DNA of 64,000 bases, from assembly GCA_963573385.1 (NCBI GenBank), contig CAUYLG010038302.1, positions 50,384-114,383 of the forward strand. The letters run 5' to 3'. Position numbers and translations under genes: made by a program. Positions 22,109 through 35,517 of the stretch are shown here, piece after piece. How positions within the stretch are numbered: the first letter of the stretch is position 1; every line of letters begins with the position of its first letter. Origin of the DNA: Cacajao melanocephalus. Lineage: Eukaryota > Chordata > Mammalia > Primates > Pitheciidae. Below the pieces are notes generated by a model. It was given only the letters and a program-made list of their open reading frames with translations, was not told the DNA's origin and did not search any database.

Positions 22109-23629
22109 GTGCAGCTTCTCAGAAAGATCTAGGCTGACCTGGGGCATGACATCTTCTGCAAGAAGCTGGAAGAAGAAAGAGCCTGTCACAGGACTTTACT
22201 GAATGTGATTAGAAGCAGCTGGATAGTCGTAAGGGCAGGGGAGAAATGCTGCAAGATCCTTTTAAACTCAGTTGCAATCCATAAAATGTCTCTCAAGTAC
22301 TTAGAGTCTCTAAATTTGAAGACTTTAGATAAAATGACTTTAAAAATACTAATTATGCACGGAAGTCTAACCATGAACCAAGCATTAGTGAATCCAAAGC
22401 TCCTTCTGTACTGGCATGCTGCCAACAGGCATGAACAGAGAGCTCTAAAATCAGCAAGGAGGTCACCTCTGAAACCACAGCACTTCTCCCAGCCTCACCT
22501 GTCTCCTTACTGGTCCTCACCCACAAAACTTCAGTCTCAGTTGGAATCTCACAGATAAGACCACATTGAAAGGAACGTCTGAGCCTAGACAGCAGGGCAG
22601 AGGTGAGAGAGGGCTACAAACTCTGGGGTCACAGACCCACAGAGTCAGTCTATGGAGGTGAAAGGGAAGAAAGGGAGAAGCAGAGTGGAACCCACACAGA
22701 CTGAATTAAGTTAGTGGTGAAGACTCCTGCTTCCAAATCCAGGGAGAAGCTAGTTTCTGACTTGGTGACCAACCAGCTGAGAAAGTCTCATTCAGCCAGT
22801 GAGGCTTTGAGACAGACAAAGAAACATCTTAAGCCCCGGGTTCTAGTAGCTCTGGCTCTATACTAATGGGTAGGTAGCCTCCCTGACACTCCACCGCCCC
22901 TCCTGATGAAAGGTCATCACTTGTTCCTCTGTTACCACTAACTGTGATATAGCTACACACTGTAGAATTATTCACTGGCCACCTCACCCCCTATGCAAGG
23001 GCTATGTCTCAATTTCCTGTTTCCCCAGCAATGGAGAGGACAGGAAGGAGGGATAAGGGAGGGGGAGCCTTGATGCCTGCAGGTTATCAGCAAATTGGAA
23101 ATGGCTTCTTTCTTGAAGAGCTTTCAATGTCACATTGCCCACCTTTCATCCTCAGCACACTGTGAAAAAAATAACTTATAACCCTCAGAGCCCAGCTCCA
23201 AAACTCCATATTATATCTGGTAAAGGCCCCTCTTGTACCTCACAGTTTCAGGGTCACACAATAACTACATCATCAGGGACTATTTCTGATTACCTGATTT
23301 CCCCAATCAACTGATAGAAATCTCAAGCGGAGATCTGACTATAAAATTCTCTATAAGCTGTTAGCTATACCTATACTCAGCCTCCAAAAAATCAGTCTTC
23401 AAGATCTCCAAACCCTACACCAAACCTAAAGGAGCAAGACAACAGGGCTCCTGATTACCTTTGCTATCTTTCCCAAATAAGCCTACTCTTACTGTGGTGG
23501 GGTATATGGGAGAGATTACTCAGAGTACCTAAGGAATGGGCTATGTTTTGGGCAAGCCCCATTCATCACTTAGGGAGGGATGGGGGCTCATTTTTGTGAG
23601 CCATCATTGTGAGCTGATCCCTGGCTGAC
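22109..23629. other. Unclassified 1.5-kb sequence
   Basis: The longest stretch in the first half with no recognised repeat. The 117-codon plus frame at 22205..22558 has no recognisable domain, and no splice-flanked frame stands out. Confidence 0.4.
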
Positions 23630-23862
23630 CTTGAAGAGTCACCTTTTCTAGGATGCCTTCTCTGACCCTGGAGTTGCATTAGGTGCCCACACCATCACAC
23701 ACACACACACTCCTATCTTGTACTGCATACTCTTATCTGTCTCTCCCAGAGACAGCAAGCTTTGGGAGGACAGGACTGTAAAACTTGTCTCTCTAACTAT
23801 AGTGGCCTGCACATAGGAGTCATCCAACAAATGTTTTATGAGCGAATGAATGAACAAACCGA
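23630..23862 (+). mobile_element. L2 LINE 3' end
   Basis: AGGATGCCTTCTCTGACCC, CAAGCTTTGGGAGGACAGGA and CAACAAATGTTTTATGAGCG with a GAATGAATGAAC tail follow L2. A short CACACACA run sits at 23694..23710. Confidence 0.85.
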
Positions 23863-24821
23863 CCAATGAAAGAAAACAGTAATCAAACAAGGACCAAAGA
23901 TCATTCACTTGGTTTTATCAGTGTCAGCCAAGACTACCCTTCAAACTGATTGTGAACTAAGCTTGCTCCTCAGTCCAAAAGCCAGAACAGAAGACCCTAA
24001 GGGGTTTGGGAGATTTAAACCTGAAAAAAAAAGTGGGATTCAAACTAGCTTGGCATTTTTTCTGGACTAAGGCATACTAATAAATCGGTTATTCTAACCT
24101 ATTCCAGGTTTTCTAATGTTTTATGCTACTCTTAACAGAATTTTCAGGCAAGAAATTTATTCTCTAGAAACTAGATGCTATTTATGTTTTAGTTATTAAA
24201 TGCAATGTGTAAGTACCCAACACATAATCATCATCTACATTAACAATTGTCGAAACTCGATCTATAGAATTCTATTTCTCTATGTCATAAAGTAGGAATT
24301 CTGCAAATAGCAAAAATACAGAACACTCTGGGCCACCCACTTTTGTGAATATAAAATCACTTAAGTAAGGCAAACTGACTTTGGTGGAATAGCCTTTATT
24401 TTTCATCCACTTACATAACTCTGCATTGTCAAAGTGCACCAATAACTGGTGCTGTCATCTCTCATGCCCCCAAGAAAAAACTCCTTTGGGGCTCTTTCTA
24501 CATTTATTTTCAATTGCCAGATCCCCAGAGGAAAAAATCAAATCACTGACGCTATTTCAAACTTCATGCTCAAGGCAGCCACTAACAGGATAATAGGGCA
24601 CCTCAGCTTTTGCTCTCTTTGAGACAGGAAGACACCCCATGGCTGTGAAGGAAAGGCAGGACACATGTGTGGACATTCAAAATATAGCAAGGAAACCCAA
24701 AACAACCCAAAGACAAAAGGAGCTGGAGGAAAAAGCTGTTTGGAACTATGAATCATCCCAAGGTAACTTATTATGTTTTTATATAAAAGTGAAATGAGCT
24801 TTCAGCATTGCCATTCATTTA
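23863..24821. other. Unclassified sequence
   Basis: Nearly 1 kb with no recognised repeat or exon. Confidence 0.4.
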
Positions 24822-24905
24822 TTGTTTTAGCCATTCATGCATTTGTTCAGCAAACATTCATTGGGTACCCATTATATGCCAGGTGCTGTGCTAGGTAGGC
24901 AGGCA
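24822..24905 (-). mobile_element. L2 LINE 3' end (antisense)
   Basis: TTTGTTCAGCAAACATTCAT and ATATGCCAGGTGCTGTGCTA are the reversed L2 tail, abutting a sense L2. Confidence 0.85.
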
Positions 24906-25252
24906 GCAGGACATCAGCCTGCTACTACTTACTATGTTCCTGCTGCTCTAGCCTTACTTCAGGTCTTTTGCAAGGTTGTTTCATGCTTCAGCACAGTTCT
25001 CTGTGTAAATGTTTCCTCTTCCAAGAAGTCTTGCCTGATTTATTCCCCCATCCCACCCTAGACTAGATTAGGCTTGTCTGTGGTGTATTCTGACAACATT
25101 TTCCTGTTGACATTCTACACACTCATCATTACTTTGTAGTCTCACATAAATGGTAAGCTCCATGTGAGCAGGGACTGCCTCTCCAGTTACTAGCGCAGAG
25201 GCTACAATATAGTAGGATTCAATACATAGTCACTGAACAAATGAATAAACTG
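24906..25252 (+). mobile_element. L2 LINE 3' segment
   Basis: CTTCCAAGAAGTCTTGCCTG, AATGGTAAGCTCCATGTGAG and CACTGAACAAATGAATAAAC follow L2 to its tail. Confidence 0.85.
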
Positions 25253-25274
25253 CGATTTATAGGCAAACTGCAGG

Positions 25275-25512
25275 CTCTGAGAGGTATAGTGGAATAAGTG
25301 CAGGATTTGGAGCTCAAGAGACTCAAATCTGAACCCCGGCTCTACCACTCACTAGCGAGGTCACCTTAAGCAAGGCCTATAATCTCTCTGAGCCTTAGTT
25401 TCCTCATTTGTAAAATAGAGATAAAACTTCATAGAGATGTAGTAAAGATTAAATAACATGATGTGGGTAAAGTAACTGGCACAAAATAGATGCTCAACAA
25501 ATGTTATCCTCC
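25275..25512 (+). mobile_element. MIR SINE, full length
   Basis: TAGTGGAATAAGTGCAGGAT, CTAGCGAGGTCACCTTAAGC, AGTTTCCTCATTTGTAAAAT and AACTGGCACAAAATAGATGC span the complete MIR. Confidence 0.92.
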
Positions 25513-25904
25513 TACCCACTTCCCAACTTGCCTACAGTTAAGAAAGAGTTGACAACACCAAGGCAGGGCCCCAATTCTATTAGAACTTATCAAGACAGGA
25601 TTCAGGCATAGGAATGAGGGAAGGTCAAAGATAGCAGCCCAGATGACATCTTACTGACTCCCAAGCTCTGAACTTGAGTTACTTCAATTTGTCTGACCAA
25701 AGTACAATACTAGGCCCAGAACTGAGCCTACAGATGGAGGATCCAATGGCTGCAGTCATGGGGAGAAGGTGGCAGAGACTGAGCTAATTCCTCGTGGTCT
25801 TTGAAGCATTTAGACAAAAGCATACAAAACCTGCTTCCCCAACTATGCTGTCCATAGGTAACAAGAGAATCCAAAGGTCTACAGGTAAGCTTAGTTAGAC
25901 CAGT
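25513..25904. other. Unclassified sequence
   Basis: No repeat or gene recognised. Confidence 0.4.
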
Positions 25905-26112
25905 GAGGCTAAAGGCAGCACAGCACAACAGGAGAATTACGCCTAGAATCAGATGACAGAGTTCAAGTCCAAACTCTGCCACATACTGGATGTGTGATTT
26001 GGGACAAGAGTTTCCTTTATTCAGGTCTCATTTCACCATCTGTAAATCGAAGGGATTAGACTAGGATAGTGTCTAAGGGCCCTTACAATGTGAAAGATCT
26101 GAGATTCTAGAT
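25905..26112 (+). mobile_element. MIR SINE
   Basis: CAGAGTTCAAGTCCAAACTC, CACCATCTGTAAATCGAAGG and GGGCCCTTACAATGTGAAAG fit MIR with the GGATTAGACTAGGAT variant. Confidence 0.85.
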
Positions 26113-26996
26113 GCATGTCAGTCAGCCGTAATCAGCAGGCAAAGGGAGAACTCTTCAATCATGCACACCACTGAGCTGACGTCTGCTACACTGCTCTCGA
26201 TTACACTGCAGAAAAAAATGGTCATAAGGAAGAGCTAATATGGTATTTCCTGAGCCTATTTAGTCTCCCAATTCAGCACTGCACCTGTTCCTTCTGCATT
26301 TGCAATTTACTAGATAATATCATCACATGCACTCCCTGAAACAGCTACCATCATTTGTCACTTGCTTCTGTATTTCAGGTATTATTTCTTATTTTAAATA
26401 AGATTAGGTAGATTTTAAATATTGACTAGAATGACTATTCAATAAAAGTGCCAAATGAAGTTTACCCTGAAAACAATTTTCTTCTTTTTTTCCATTGTAA
26501 TAACAGCAGTATCTATAATGAATTGCTGACCTGCATTAAAAATCAAACTACTATCAGAAAGAACATGGGGGCAAAAATATAACACCTACTTTGCAAACAT
26601 GTAGTGCCACACAGAGTAAGGGTAACCCATTCATAACCCAGAAGCTTTTTCTTACAGAAACAGTGTAAATGATACTCAATGTCCTGGGCCTGCTGCCTTG
26701 TAATACTAACCAACTAACCACCTCCACCCAAACACATACCCAACATTCACTAAATGCCCCTTAATATGTCCTAGCCATTCTTCTTAGGGCTGGAAAAAGA
26801 CAGTAATAAGACACAATCACTGTCCTTAAGCAAAGTCTCAGCCTAAAAGTCAAGCGGTCCCAGCTGTGAAAGAAAAAGTGGCAGACTAGAACTCAGTCCA
26901 TATGCCACAGGTGCCTTCTGTGAGCACTTAGCCCAAAGAATGGACTGCAAAACATCACCCAATATCTGCACTATAAAAGACCACTTAACACTGGGG
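26113..26996. other. Unclassified sequence
   Basis: No repeat or gene recognised; AT-rich toward 26340-26540. Confidence 0.4.
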
Positions 26997-27183
26997 CTGT
27001 GGTTCTCAAAGCATAGTCCCAGACCATAAGCATCAACACCACCTGGGAACTTGTTAGAAACCAAATTCTCAGGCTCCATCCCAGATCTACTGAATCAGAA
27101 ACTCTGGAAGTGACGCCCAACAATCTGTGTTTTAACAAGTCCTCCAAGTGATTCTGATGCATGCTTAGGTTTGAGAGTCACTG
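26997..27183 (+). mobile_element. MER5A hAT-Charlie MITE, full length
   Basis: Starts CTGTGGTTCTCAAAGCATAG, carries ACCTGGGAACTTGTTAGAAA and TCTGTGTTTTAACAAGTCC, and ends TTTGAGAGTCACTG. This is the best preserved MER5A in the window. The two overlapping minus frames here are noncoding. Confidence 0.93.
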
Positions 27184-27805
27184 CCCTAAAGCATCCAAAC
27201 TGCTGAATGTTTGCAGTAAAAATAGTAGAAAACTAAGCTGTCAATTAAGCCTAAGAGAAAAGCAATAAAATTGGTAAGAATAGGTTTTCAATATATCTTA
27301 AATGTTGATGTTTTGGAAAAAAACAGGCTTGTCAGAGAAGGAAGAGATGGAAATGCTGTGCTAATACAGTAGGGAATGTCTGCGCATGTTCAGAAACCTC
27401 AGAGGCATAAGGTCCTAGGCCTTTTCCTGTGTGGTGCTTCATTTCCAAATATAGGTCTTTTCTTCAACTGAGAGCCCATCACTTCAGAGGGTATTCCCAC
27501 ACATTCACTGGCAGACCTCTCAGACTTTGCAATCATAATTAGGGTCACTTAAAAAAAAAACTCATAAATAAGAGGATGGAAAGGAGCAATAAATGTTCCT
27601 GGGGTCAATAAATTTTAAAATGAGGGCGAATTTTTGAAAGGATGGAAAAATAAACGTGTGCACATATGAGAAAGAGATTGCTTAAAGTTGAATTTGTTGA
27701 GCTCTGAATAAAAAAGAAAGATGGGAAGATCAGCCCTAAGAGGAGAAAGGAGCCATAGAAGGAAAAAGGAGATAATGAAGGAATATTGAAACATTTCTTA
27801 GCCTC
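27184..27805. other. Unclassified sequence
   Basis: No repeat recognised. Confidence 0.4.
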
Positions 27806-27822
27806 TGCCACCAGGTGGCGAA
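27806..27822. promoter_or_regulatory. CTCF core motif
   Basis: TGCCACCAGGTGGCGAA contains CCACCAGGTGGCG at 27808..27820, matching every position of the CTCF core CCASYAGRKGGCR. It lies outside any recognised repeat. Occupancy and insulator function are not shown by sequence. Confidence 0.5.
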
Positions 27823-28589
27823 ATCAACTCAGCACAGCTTAGTTGCTGTCTAGAGCTACTGTTTTGATTTATCTTTTCTTGTTTTATCACTGCATTGGGG
27901 TGAGAATAGATATGCGGAACAAACGGAAATGCAGACCAGCTTGAAGCTAGGTGGTTAGGAGCAGGGAGAGTATAATAAGAAATGGATTGTTTTTATGCAT
28001 ACTAATTCAGTGGCCCTAATTAAAGAGCATCATTATATTTTTAAATGCATGGATAACCATGTAATAAAAAGTGCTTATGATAAAAAGGCTATACTGAATT
28101 ATATATTAATGTTTAACTGCAGCTAAGTTTTAAAATAATACATTTGATGTTAAAATATCTATTTTCCTGGAATGAAACTCCATGTCAAGTTAGGTCTAAT
28201 TTTATCATCCAAATGCAATTTTCCTCCGGTATACCACAAAATGTTAAATACTGAGGAAGACAATAATAATGCAAAGTCAGCTGTACTAAAACACCAAATT
28301 TCCCATAGAGATGATTTGAGGTTCTATGGGTCACAAAGGAAAAGACACACATGGTTAATCATAAATCCATCTAAAGATAGTTCATTTCTATCATCTTTCA
28401 TTTTAAATGGAGGCTTAAACAACTCTTGGCTTGGAGGGTTATAAATTTAATAATGTTGTCCCAATTCACTACTAGTCCTCATTGATTTCCTCTTATTTTA
28501 ATCTGTATTGATTGATAATGTCATCTTGTGACATCCAAATAGCAAATTGAGGAAGAAAAATGATATGCATTGAGTTGGACTTCTATTAA
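27823..28589. promoter_or_regulatory. AT-rich repeat-free block, possible conserved noncoding element
   Basis: About 750 bases lack any recognised repeat and carry homeodomain-like cores (CCCTAATTAAAGAG near 28014, TATTAATG) and ATGCAAAG/ATGCAATT octamer-like words. The 90-codon plus frame at 28172..28444 shows no domain. Confidence 0.22.
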
Positions 28590-28785
28590 AAAGAGCACTA
28601 AACTGGGTATCAAGAGACCTGGCTTCTAATACTTGTTCGGTCACTACTAACTACTGTCCCTGAGAAAGTCACTCATCTGTCCAGGCTTCAGGTTCCTCAT
28701 ATATACAATTAAACAATAATACTTGTCATAATTCACCAAATTGTTGTGATGAGTAGATGAGAAAACAAAGAGTTGTTACTAAGAA
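28590..28785 (+). mobile_element. MIR SINE
   Basis: AAGAGCACTAAACTGGGTAT, CAAGAGACCTGGCTTCTAAT and GAAAGTCACTCATCTGTCC match MIR. Confidence 0.85.
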
Positions 28786-30355
28786 ACAGTATCTAAATTC
28801 CCTTAAGTTCAAAACAAATAAACCCTCTATTGAAGAATAAACTACTTGTAAAATATTTTAAAATTAGGCAAAGAAAAATATGCTGCTTTAAGGATTACAA
28901 ATATTAAGGTGGGCAAGTAGGAAAACTAGAAAATAGTTCTCAGTGTTGCTGGATCCCTAAATTTTGGATCATCAAAATAAGTCTTTGGAAAATTTGAGTT
29001 TGAATACTTCCAAATGTTGCTGCAGTTACCATAGCAACAGACATGTCCAGTCAGTTGGGTCAATCAATAATGGCCATGAACAAGTGGCTCTGCTTTACCT
29101 ATGATGACAACCACAAGAAAGTTTCTACTAAAGCTGGCACCTCTATATTCATACTTCTCTGAAACATTCAGTGTCAAAGCGTTCATGGAATTAACAAGGC
29201 TTAAGTGGTTTTCAGAATAAATTGAATAATAAAAAACACTAGAAATTTTTTTTAATATTGAAATCCTTAAATGAAAGGTATTGTCTGGGTATACATATCA
29301 CTGCCATTATCCAGAAAGCGATATCAGTCAAAAGCGTCTAAGGACAATTTACTCTTAATGTTTCTTTAACTGTTATATTAATAAAAGGTAATATAATACA
29401 TGGTAAATATGCACTCAGCAAAACAAGAGCATGCAATCTCTCTCAATTATTAATGGATACTAAAATTCAAACAAGCCAAATCATCCCTCAAACAATTTGG
29501 ATCACAGAGCTAGACAAATATTAGCTTGCTTCCCAGCTGGTAACCCAAACAGAGTTCAATCTAGTTATTCATTCAGGAAAAAAGAAACTGCCTATGTCAT
29601 TTATCTTTAATTCATTGTCCTGTCGAATACATATACCTGACGACTCTCCTCCTCTAGGTCAGATCACTGCTTAGACATTACTTCCACTATTAACTTCAAC
29701 AACAGTTCACTTAAATGCAATGGGACAACGACTGTCAGAATTTTAATGTAAAAACTTTATAAAGACCCCTCAATCCTCTGGCAATTCCAAAACAGATCTC
29801 TGGGCCTCAAGCTAAATGACATTTGTACCTAAGGAAGAAAGAGGAACTATAGACCAAAGTGTATTGACTATCCTCAACCAAATGAATTTCTAATAAAATT
29901 ATAGACTCAGAAGTTTTTATCTTGGTTTTCTTTAATGAAAGTATTTGAAGAAAGAAAACTTCATCTACATTCTACCACCTAATACCACATCACATATTTT
30001 TTTTCATTATTCAACATTCCCTTCAAATCCATATCTAAGTATAAACAGAATTTTCGCTCAGAGACATGACCCAGATCCTGTTTCTCACTTAATTTAGACA
30101 AAGATTTTCTCAAACTAAGTCCTATAGGGCCCTAGTGCTCCTGGATGTGCCTCAGGAGCTACCACAGAGGGAACTTGGCAGTAGGCAGCCAAGTGATAAG
30201 GCTTCATTCTCCCACACCCAGCTTTCCTATCCCTACTCCCAATTCAACCAGAACAGTTACATTTTAATCTGTTTTAGATTTTGAGGCTCTGCATACAATT
30301 GTATTTGAAAATAAAATAAAATTGTTTCTATTACTACTAAGATTTTTCAAAATAA
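28786..30355. other. Unclassified sequence with an RFX-like site
   Basis: About 1.5 kb, AT-rich, with no recognised repeat. It contains the X-box at 29025..29038. A remnant of an unrecognised old repeat near 30100-30330 is possible. Confidence 0.4.
29025..29038. promoter_or_regulatory. RFX X-box motif
   Basis: GTTACCATAGCAAC fits the imperfect palindrome GTTNCC-AT-RGNAAC bound by RFX factors, typical of ciliary and MHC-II regulatory DNA. No ciliary gene is visible nearby. Confidence 0.4.
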
Positions 30356-30644
30356 AAGAATGTTCCCAGCACCTTGGGCAGCCAAGGCAGGAGGACTGCT
30401 TGAGGCCAGTAGTTTGAGACTAACCTGAGCAATATAGTGGACCATGTCTCTACAAAAAAAAAATTTTTTTAACTGGCCAAGCATATGCCACCAGATACTC
30501 AAGAAGCTGAGATGGAAGTATCTGCTAGAGCTCAGGAGTTTGAGGCTGCAGTGAGCTGTGATAGTGTCACGTACTCCAGCCTGGGTGACAGAGGGAGACA
30601 AAACAAAAACAAAACAAAACATAAACACCAAAAACTAAGAATGT
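30356..30644 (+). mobile_element. AluJ-type SINE with 8-bp flanking repeats
   Basis: CCCAGCACCTTGGGCAGCCA, CATGTCTCTACAAAAAAAAA and GTACTCCAGCCTGGGTGACA in Alu order, starting slightly inside the 5' end. AAGAATGT at 30356..30363 and 30637..30644 fits a short target duplication. The A-rich tail contains AAAAC units. Confidence 0.92.
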
Positions 30645-30649
30645 ATAGA

Positions 30650-30818
30650 ACCATGTAATTTTAGAGCTAGACAGAACCTTAGAGACCAAGAATTTCATTT
30701 TATAGATGCTAAAAGAAGGCACAAAGAGAAGAAAGACTTATCCAAGTTTATACAGGCAATTAGGAATTAGAATTGGATCCTAGGTCTCTATGCCCAACAC
30801 AAAAGCCTTATTCTTAAT
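30650..30818 (-). mobile_element. MIR SINE (antisense)
   Basis: TTTCATTTTATAGATGCTAA, GACTTATCCAAGTTTATACA and CCTAGGTCTCTATGCCCAAC in reversed MIR order. Confidence 0.75.
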
Positions 30819-30825
30819 TCAGGAA

Positions 30826-31065
30826 CCATTCATTCACTCATTCAGTAAATATTTATCAAAGGCTACTGTATGCCAGGCAATGACTGAAGAGCTGAGAAGT
30901 CAAGAAACAGCAACAACAAAAACCCTGCCCCCATGGTACTTACGGTTTAGTAGAGGAAGATAAATAATAAACACAACAAATGAGTAAAGAATACAGTATA
31001 TTAGCAAGTGATAAAGTAAAGGGGGGAGATGGGGCAGCAGAGTGGTGGGAGGGGGGTTAGAGGTT
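30826..31065 (-). mobile_element. L2 LINE 3' end (antisense)
   Basis: CATTCATTCACTCATTCAGT, TACTGTATGCCAGGCAATGA and CCCCATGGTACTTACGGTTT follow reversed L2. A G-rich cluster lies at 31021..31056. Confidence 0.85.
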
Positions 31066-31374
31066 ACAATTGATGAATTTCCTCAAAGATCACTGCCATT
31101 CAGTCTTTATGCACATAATACAAGCATTTGTGCTATAATTCATTAATTCAGGCTCACCAATTCAGAAAAGAAAATAATCTAATGGTAAATCTGCCTGAAA
31201 TTTCCCAGGACTCTATATATTCTTTTAATAGCACGCAAAGTAAAATAGTATAACAAGCAGAATGTTAAAACTATTTGGTAAAAATGTTAAACAGCACCTT
31301 AGAAGCACATACGAGCATGCTATTAATTGTTGCACTTGGCTCCATAACAAGCCAAGAATGTGGCAAAAGAGAAA
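31066..31374. other. Unclassified AT-rich sequence
   Basis: Nothing recognised. Confidence 0.35.
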
Positions 31375-31520
31375 TAGAAGTGAGGACCTAGCTGCCAGGT
31401 TTATTCTTCTGGGTAATCGTGGATAAGATGATTATGTTCTCTGAGCCTCAGTTTCCTTATCTATAAAATAAGAGGGCAGGGTAATATATTCTCTGAGGTT
31501 CTATGTTATCATTTAAATAT
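31375..31520 (+). mobile_element. MIR SINE fragment
   Basis: TGAGCCTCAGTTTCCTTATC followed by TATAAAATAAGAGGGCAGG is a strong MIR core. Confidence 0.85.
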
Positions 31521-31886
31521 AAAAGCCTGCTAATGTATCGAAAGCATTATGTAATACCTTAGTAGTCATATCAGCACTATGATTTGAATCCAAAGTAACC
31601 CTAATACTAACACATTACATTTACCGAATTCTCCAGTTTTCAATGTGTTTTCACATTCATTATTCTCATTTGACAAGTAACAGAACAGCATTTCTTTTGC
31701 ATGTTCTAATAAAGAAGGCTGGCCCCTCAGTCAATCCAAGGTAATATGACGCTTTAAAGAATATTTAAATAATATAGGGAAATAAATGTTCCTAATATAA
31801 TTTTAGGTGGAAAATATAAATATAAAGCAAACATACTATCTATAATATCTCATGTTTTTTAAAAATACATGTAGAAAAAAATATTT
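31521..31886. other. Unclassified AT-rich sequence
   Basis: Nothing certain. CACATTCATTATTCTCATTT near 31652 could be a degraded antisense MIR. Confidence 0.35.
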
Positions 31887-32939
<1,053 letters not shown>

Positions 32940-35390
32940 CCCAAGTGTCTTTTTGTGACTAGCTTATTTTGCTTATCTTAAGGTCCTCAAGGTTCATCCA
33001 TGTTATACTATGTCAGGATTTCTTTCCTTGTTTAAGACTGAATGATATTCCATTGTATGAATATATCACATTTTGTTTATCATCTATCCTTTGATGCACA
33101 CTTTGGTTGCTTCCACTTTCTGGATATTGTGAATAGTGGTGCTATGTACATAGGTATGCATATATATGTTCAAGATTCTGTTTTCAACTCTTTTGGATAT
33201 ATATCCAGAAGTGGAATTGCTGGATCATATGGTAATTCTATTTTTAATGTTCTGAGAAACTGTCATGCTGTTTTCCACAGCAGCTGCACTATTTTACATT
33301 CCCACCAACAGTGCACAAGGGTTCCAATTTCTCCACATTCTGGCCATCACTTGTTGTTTTCTGTTTGTTTTGTATAGTAGTCCCTCTAATAGGTGTTAGG
33401 TGGTATCTCATTGTGGTTTCGATTTGTACTTCTCTAATGATTAGGGATGCTGAGCATCTTTTCACATGCTTGATGGCCATCTGTATATTATCTTTAGAGA
33501 AATGTCCATTTAAGTCCTTTGCCCTTTTTAAAAATTAGGTTGTTTGGTTTTTGTTGTTGCTGAGACACTATAGTTTTATAGCAAATCTTGAAGTCAGGTT
33601 AGGTGAATCCCGCAACTTCATTCTTCCTTTCAAAGATTGCTTTGGATAGTCACAGCATTTTGTGTTTCCATTTAAATGTCAGAATCAGCTTATCAACTTC
33701 TACCCCTAAAAAATCCTCTTGAGATTTTGATCAGGGTTGCTTTAAATCTACAAGTCAACTTGGGAAGACCTGATAAGTTAACAACAGTGAGTTTTCCAAT
33801 CTATGAATGTGACATAGCTCTCCAATTAATTGGGTCTTTAACTTCTCCCAGCAGTGTTTTGTAGTTTTTATTTACAAGTCTTGTACATTTTCATTAAGTT
33901 TATACCTAAATATTTCGTACTTTTTGATATAACTGTAAAATTATAATTGTAAAAATTTGCTTTTTAAAATTTTCCAATTCTTTGGTGTTGCTATATAAAA
34001 AACTATAGTTGATTTTTGAACATTGATTCTGTACCTTGCTAAATTGCCTTCTTGGTTCTAATAGTTATTTTACAGATTTGTTAAGATTTTATAATTCAAC
34101 AATCATGTCATCTGTGAATAGAAACAGATTTACCTCTTCTTTTCTGATTTAAAGACTTTTATTGCTTTGTCTTGCTTTATGGCACTGGCTAGAACCTCCA
34201 TCCAGTATGATAATGAATAGAAATGGTGAGAGAACATATTTGCCTCATTCTGATCTAAGGAGGAATACATTAAAATTTCACCATCAGTTATGATGTTAGT
34301 GCAATATTAAACTGCAGGAATTCCCTTCCATTTCTAATTTGCTAAGTTTTTATCACAAATAAATGTTAAATTTTGTCAATAATTTTTCTGCATCTGTTGA
34401 GGTTATTATTATGGTTTTTCCCCTTTATTTTGTTAACACATGATGAATTAAATTGATTTTCAAATTAAAAAGCAAGCTTTCATTCATGGGATAACATAGC
34501 TTGGTCATGATATATTATCCTTTTTAAATATTAATGAATTTGATTTGCTAATATTTTGTTGCAGATTTTTGTGTTTATGTTCATAAGGGAAACTAATCTA
34601 TATTTTTCATTTTTGTAATGTCTTTGGTATCAGAATTATGCTGACTTCATAAAACAAGTTTGGAAGTGTACCCTCCTCCTTTATTTTCTGAAAGAGTTTG
34701 TGTAAAATGGTACTATTTCCTTACTTAAATGTCTGATAAAGTTTATTGAAGAAACCACCTAAGCCTAAAGAGTTATTTGTGGAAAACTTTTTGATAATAA
34801 GCTGATTTATTTACTAGACATACAGATATTCTGATTTTCTATTTCATTTCTATTTCTTTTTCATCTTGTGTAGTTTTTCAACAACAACAAAAGATGAAAT
34901 GCATTGTAGTACATTGCAGTTTTTCAAAAATTAATCCATTTTATCTAAGTTGCTGAATTTAAAGACACAAAGTTATTTGTAATATCTCCTTTAATGTCTA
35001 TACAATCTGTAGCGATATACCTACTTTCCTTTCTAATATTGGCATTTTGTGACCTCGTTTTTCTTGGTAGTCCAGTAGAACTTTATCAATTGTGTTGATA
35101 TTTTCAAATCATTGTTTTTGGATTTTTATTTTTCTCTCCTTTCTATTTCATTAACTTCTGTTTTTTCCTTTATTATTTTCTTCTTTCTATTTACTTCAGG
35201 TTTATTTTTCCTCAACTTTTTCCAACTTCAAAAGGTAGAACCTTAAACGGCTGAATTTAGTCCTTTTTCTTTTCTAATATATGCATTTAAAGATAAAAAT
35301 TTCCCTCCAAGTACTGCTTTAGCTGAATCTCACAAACATTGATGTGCTCTACTTTCATTATTGCTCAGTTTAAAGCTTTTTAAAGTTTTT
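32940..35390 (-). mobile_element. Old L1M-type LINE (antisense), 3' UTR plus ORF2
   Basis: Reads as reversed L1. The post-ORF2 region comes first (GATATTCCATTGTATGAATA, ATTGTGGTTTCGATTTG). Diverged ORF2 follows (TTGTACATTTTCATTAAGTT, AATCATGTCATCTGTGAATA, GGTATCAGAATTATGCTGAC, TACTGCTTTAGCTGAATCTC). ORF2 of L1 encodes the endonuclease/reverse transcriptase, but this copy has only short broken frames such as the chance plus-strand frame at 33042..33377. Divergence points to an old L1M subfamily; the 5' end is missing. Confidence 0.9.
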
Positions 35391-35517
35391 TATTTTGAAG
35401 TAAATTCAAGCCTAGAGAAAAGTTGAAAGAGCTATACAAAGAACTCCTGTTTACAATTAACTCATATTTCCAAATTTTAACATTTCATTAGCTTTGCTCT
35501 TTATTCCCTTCCCTCTA

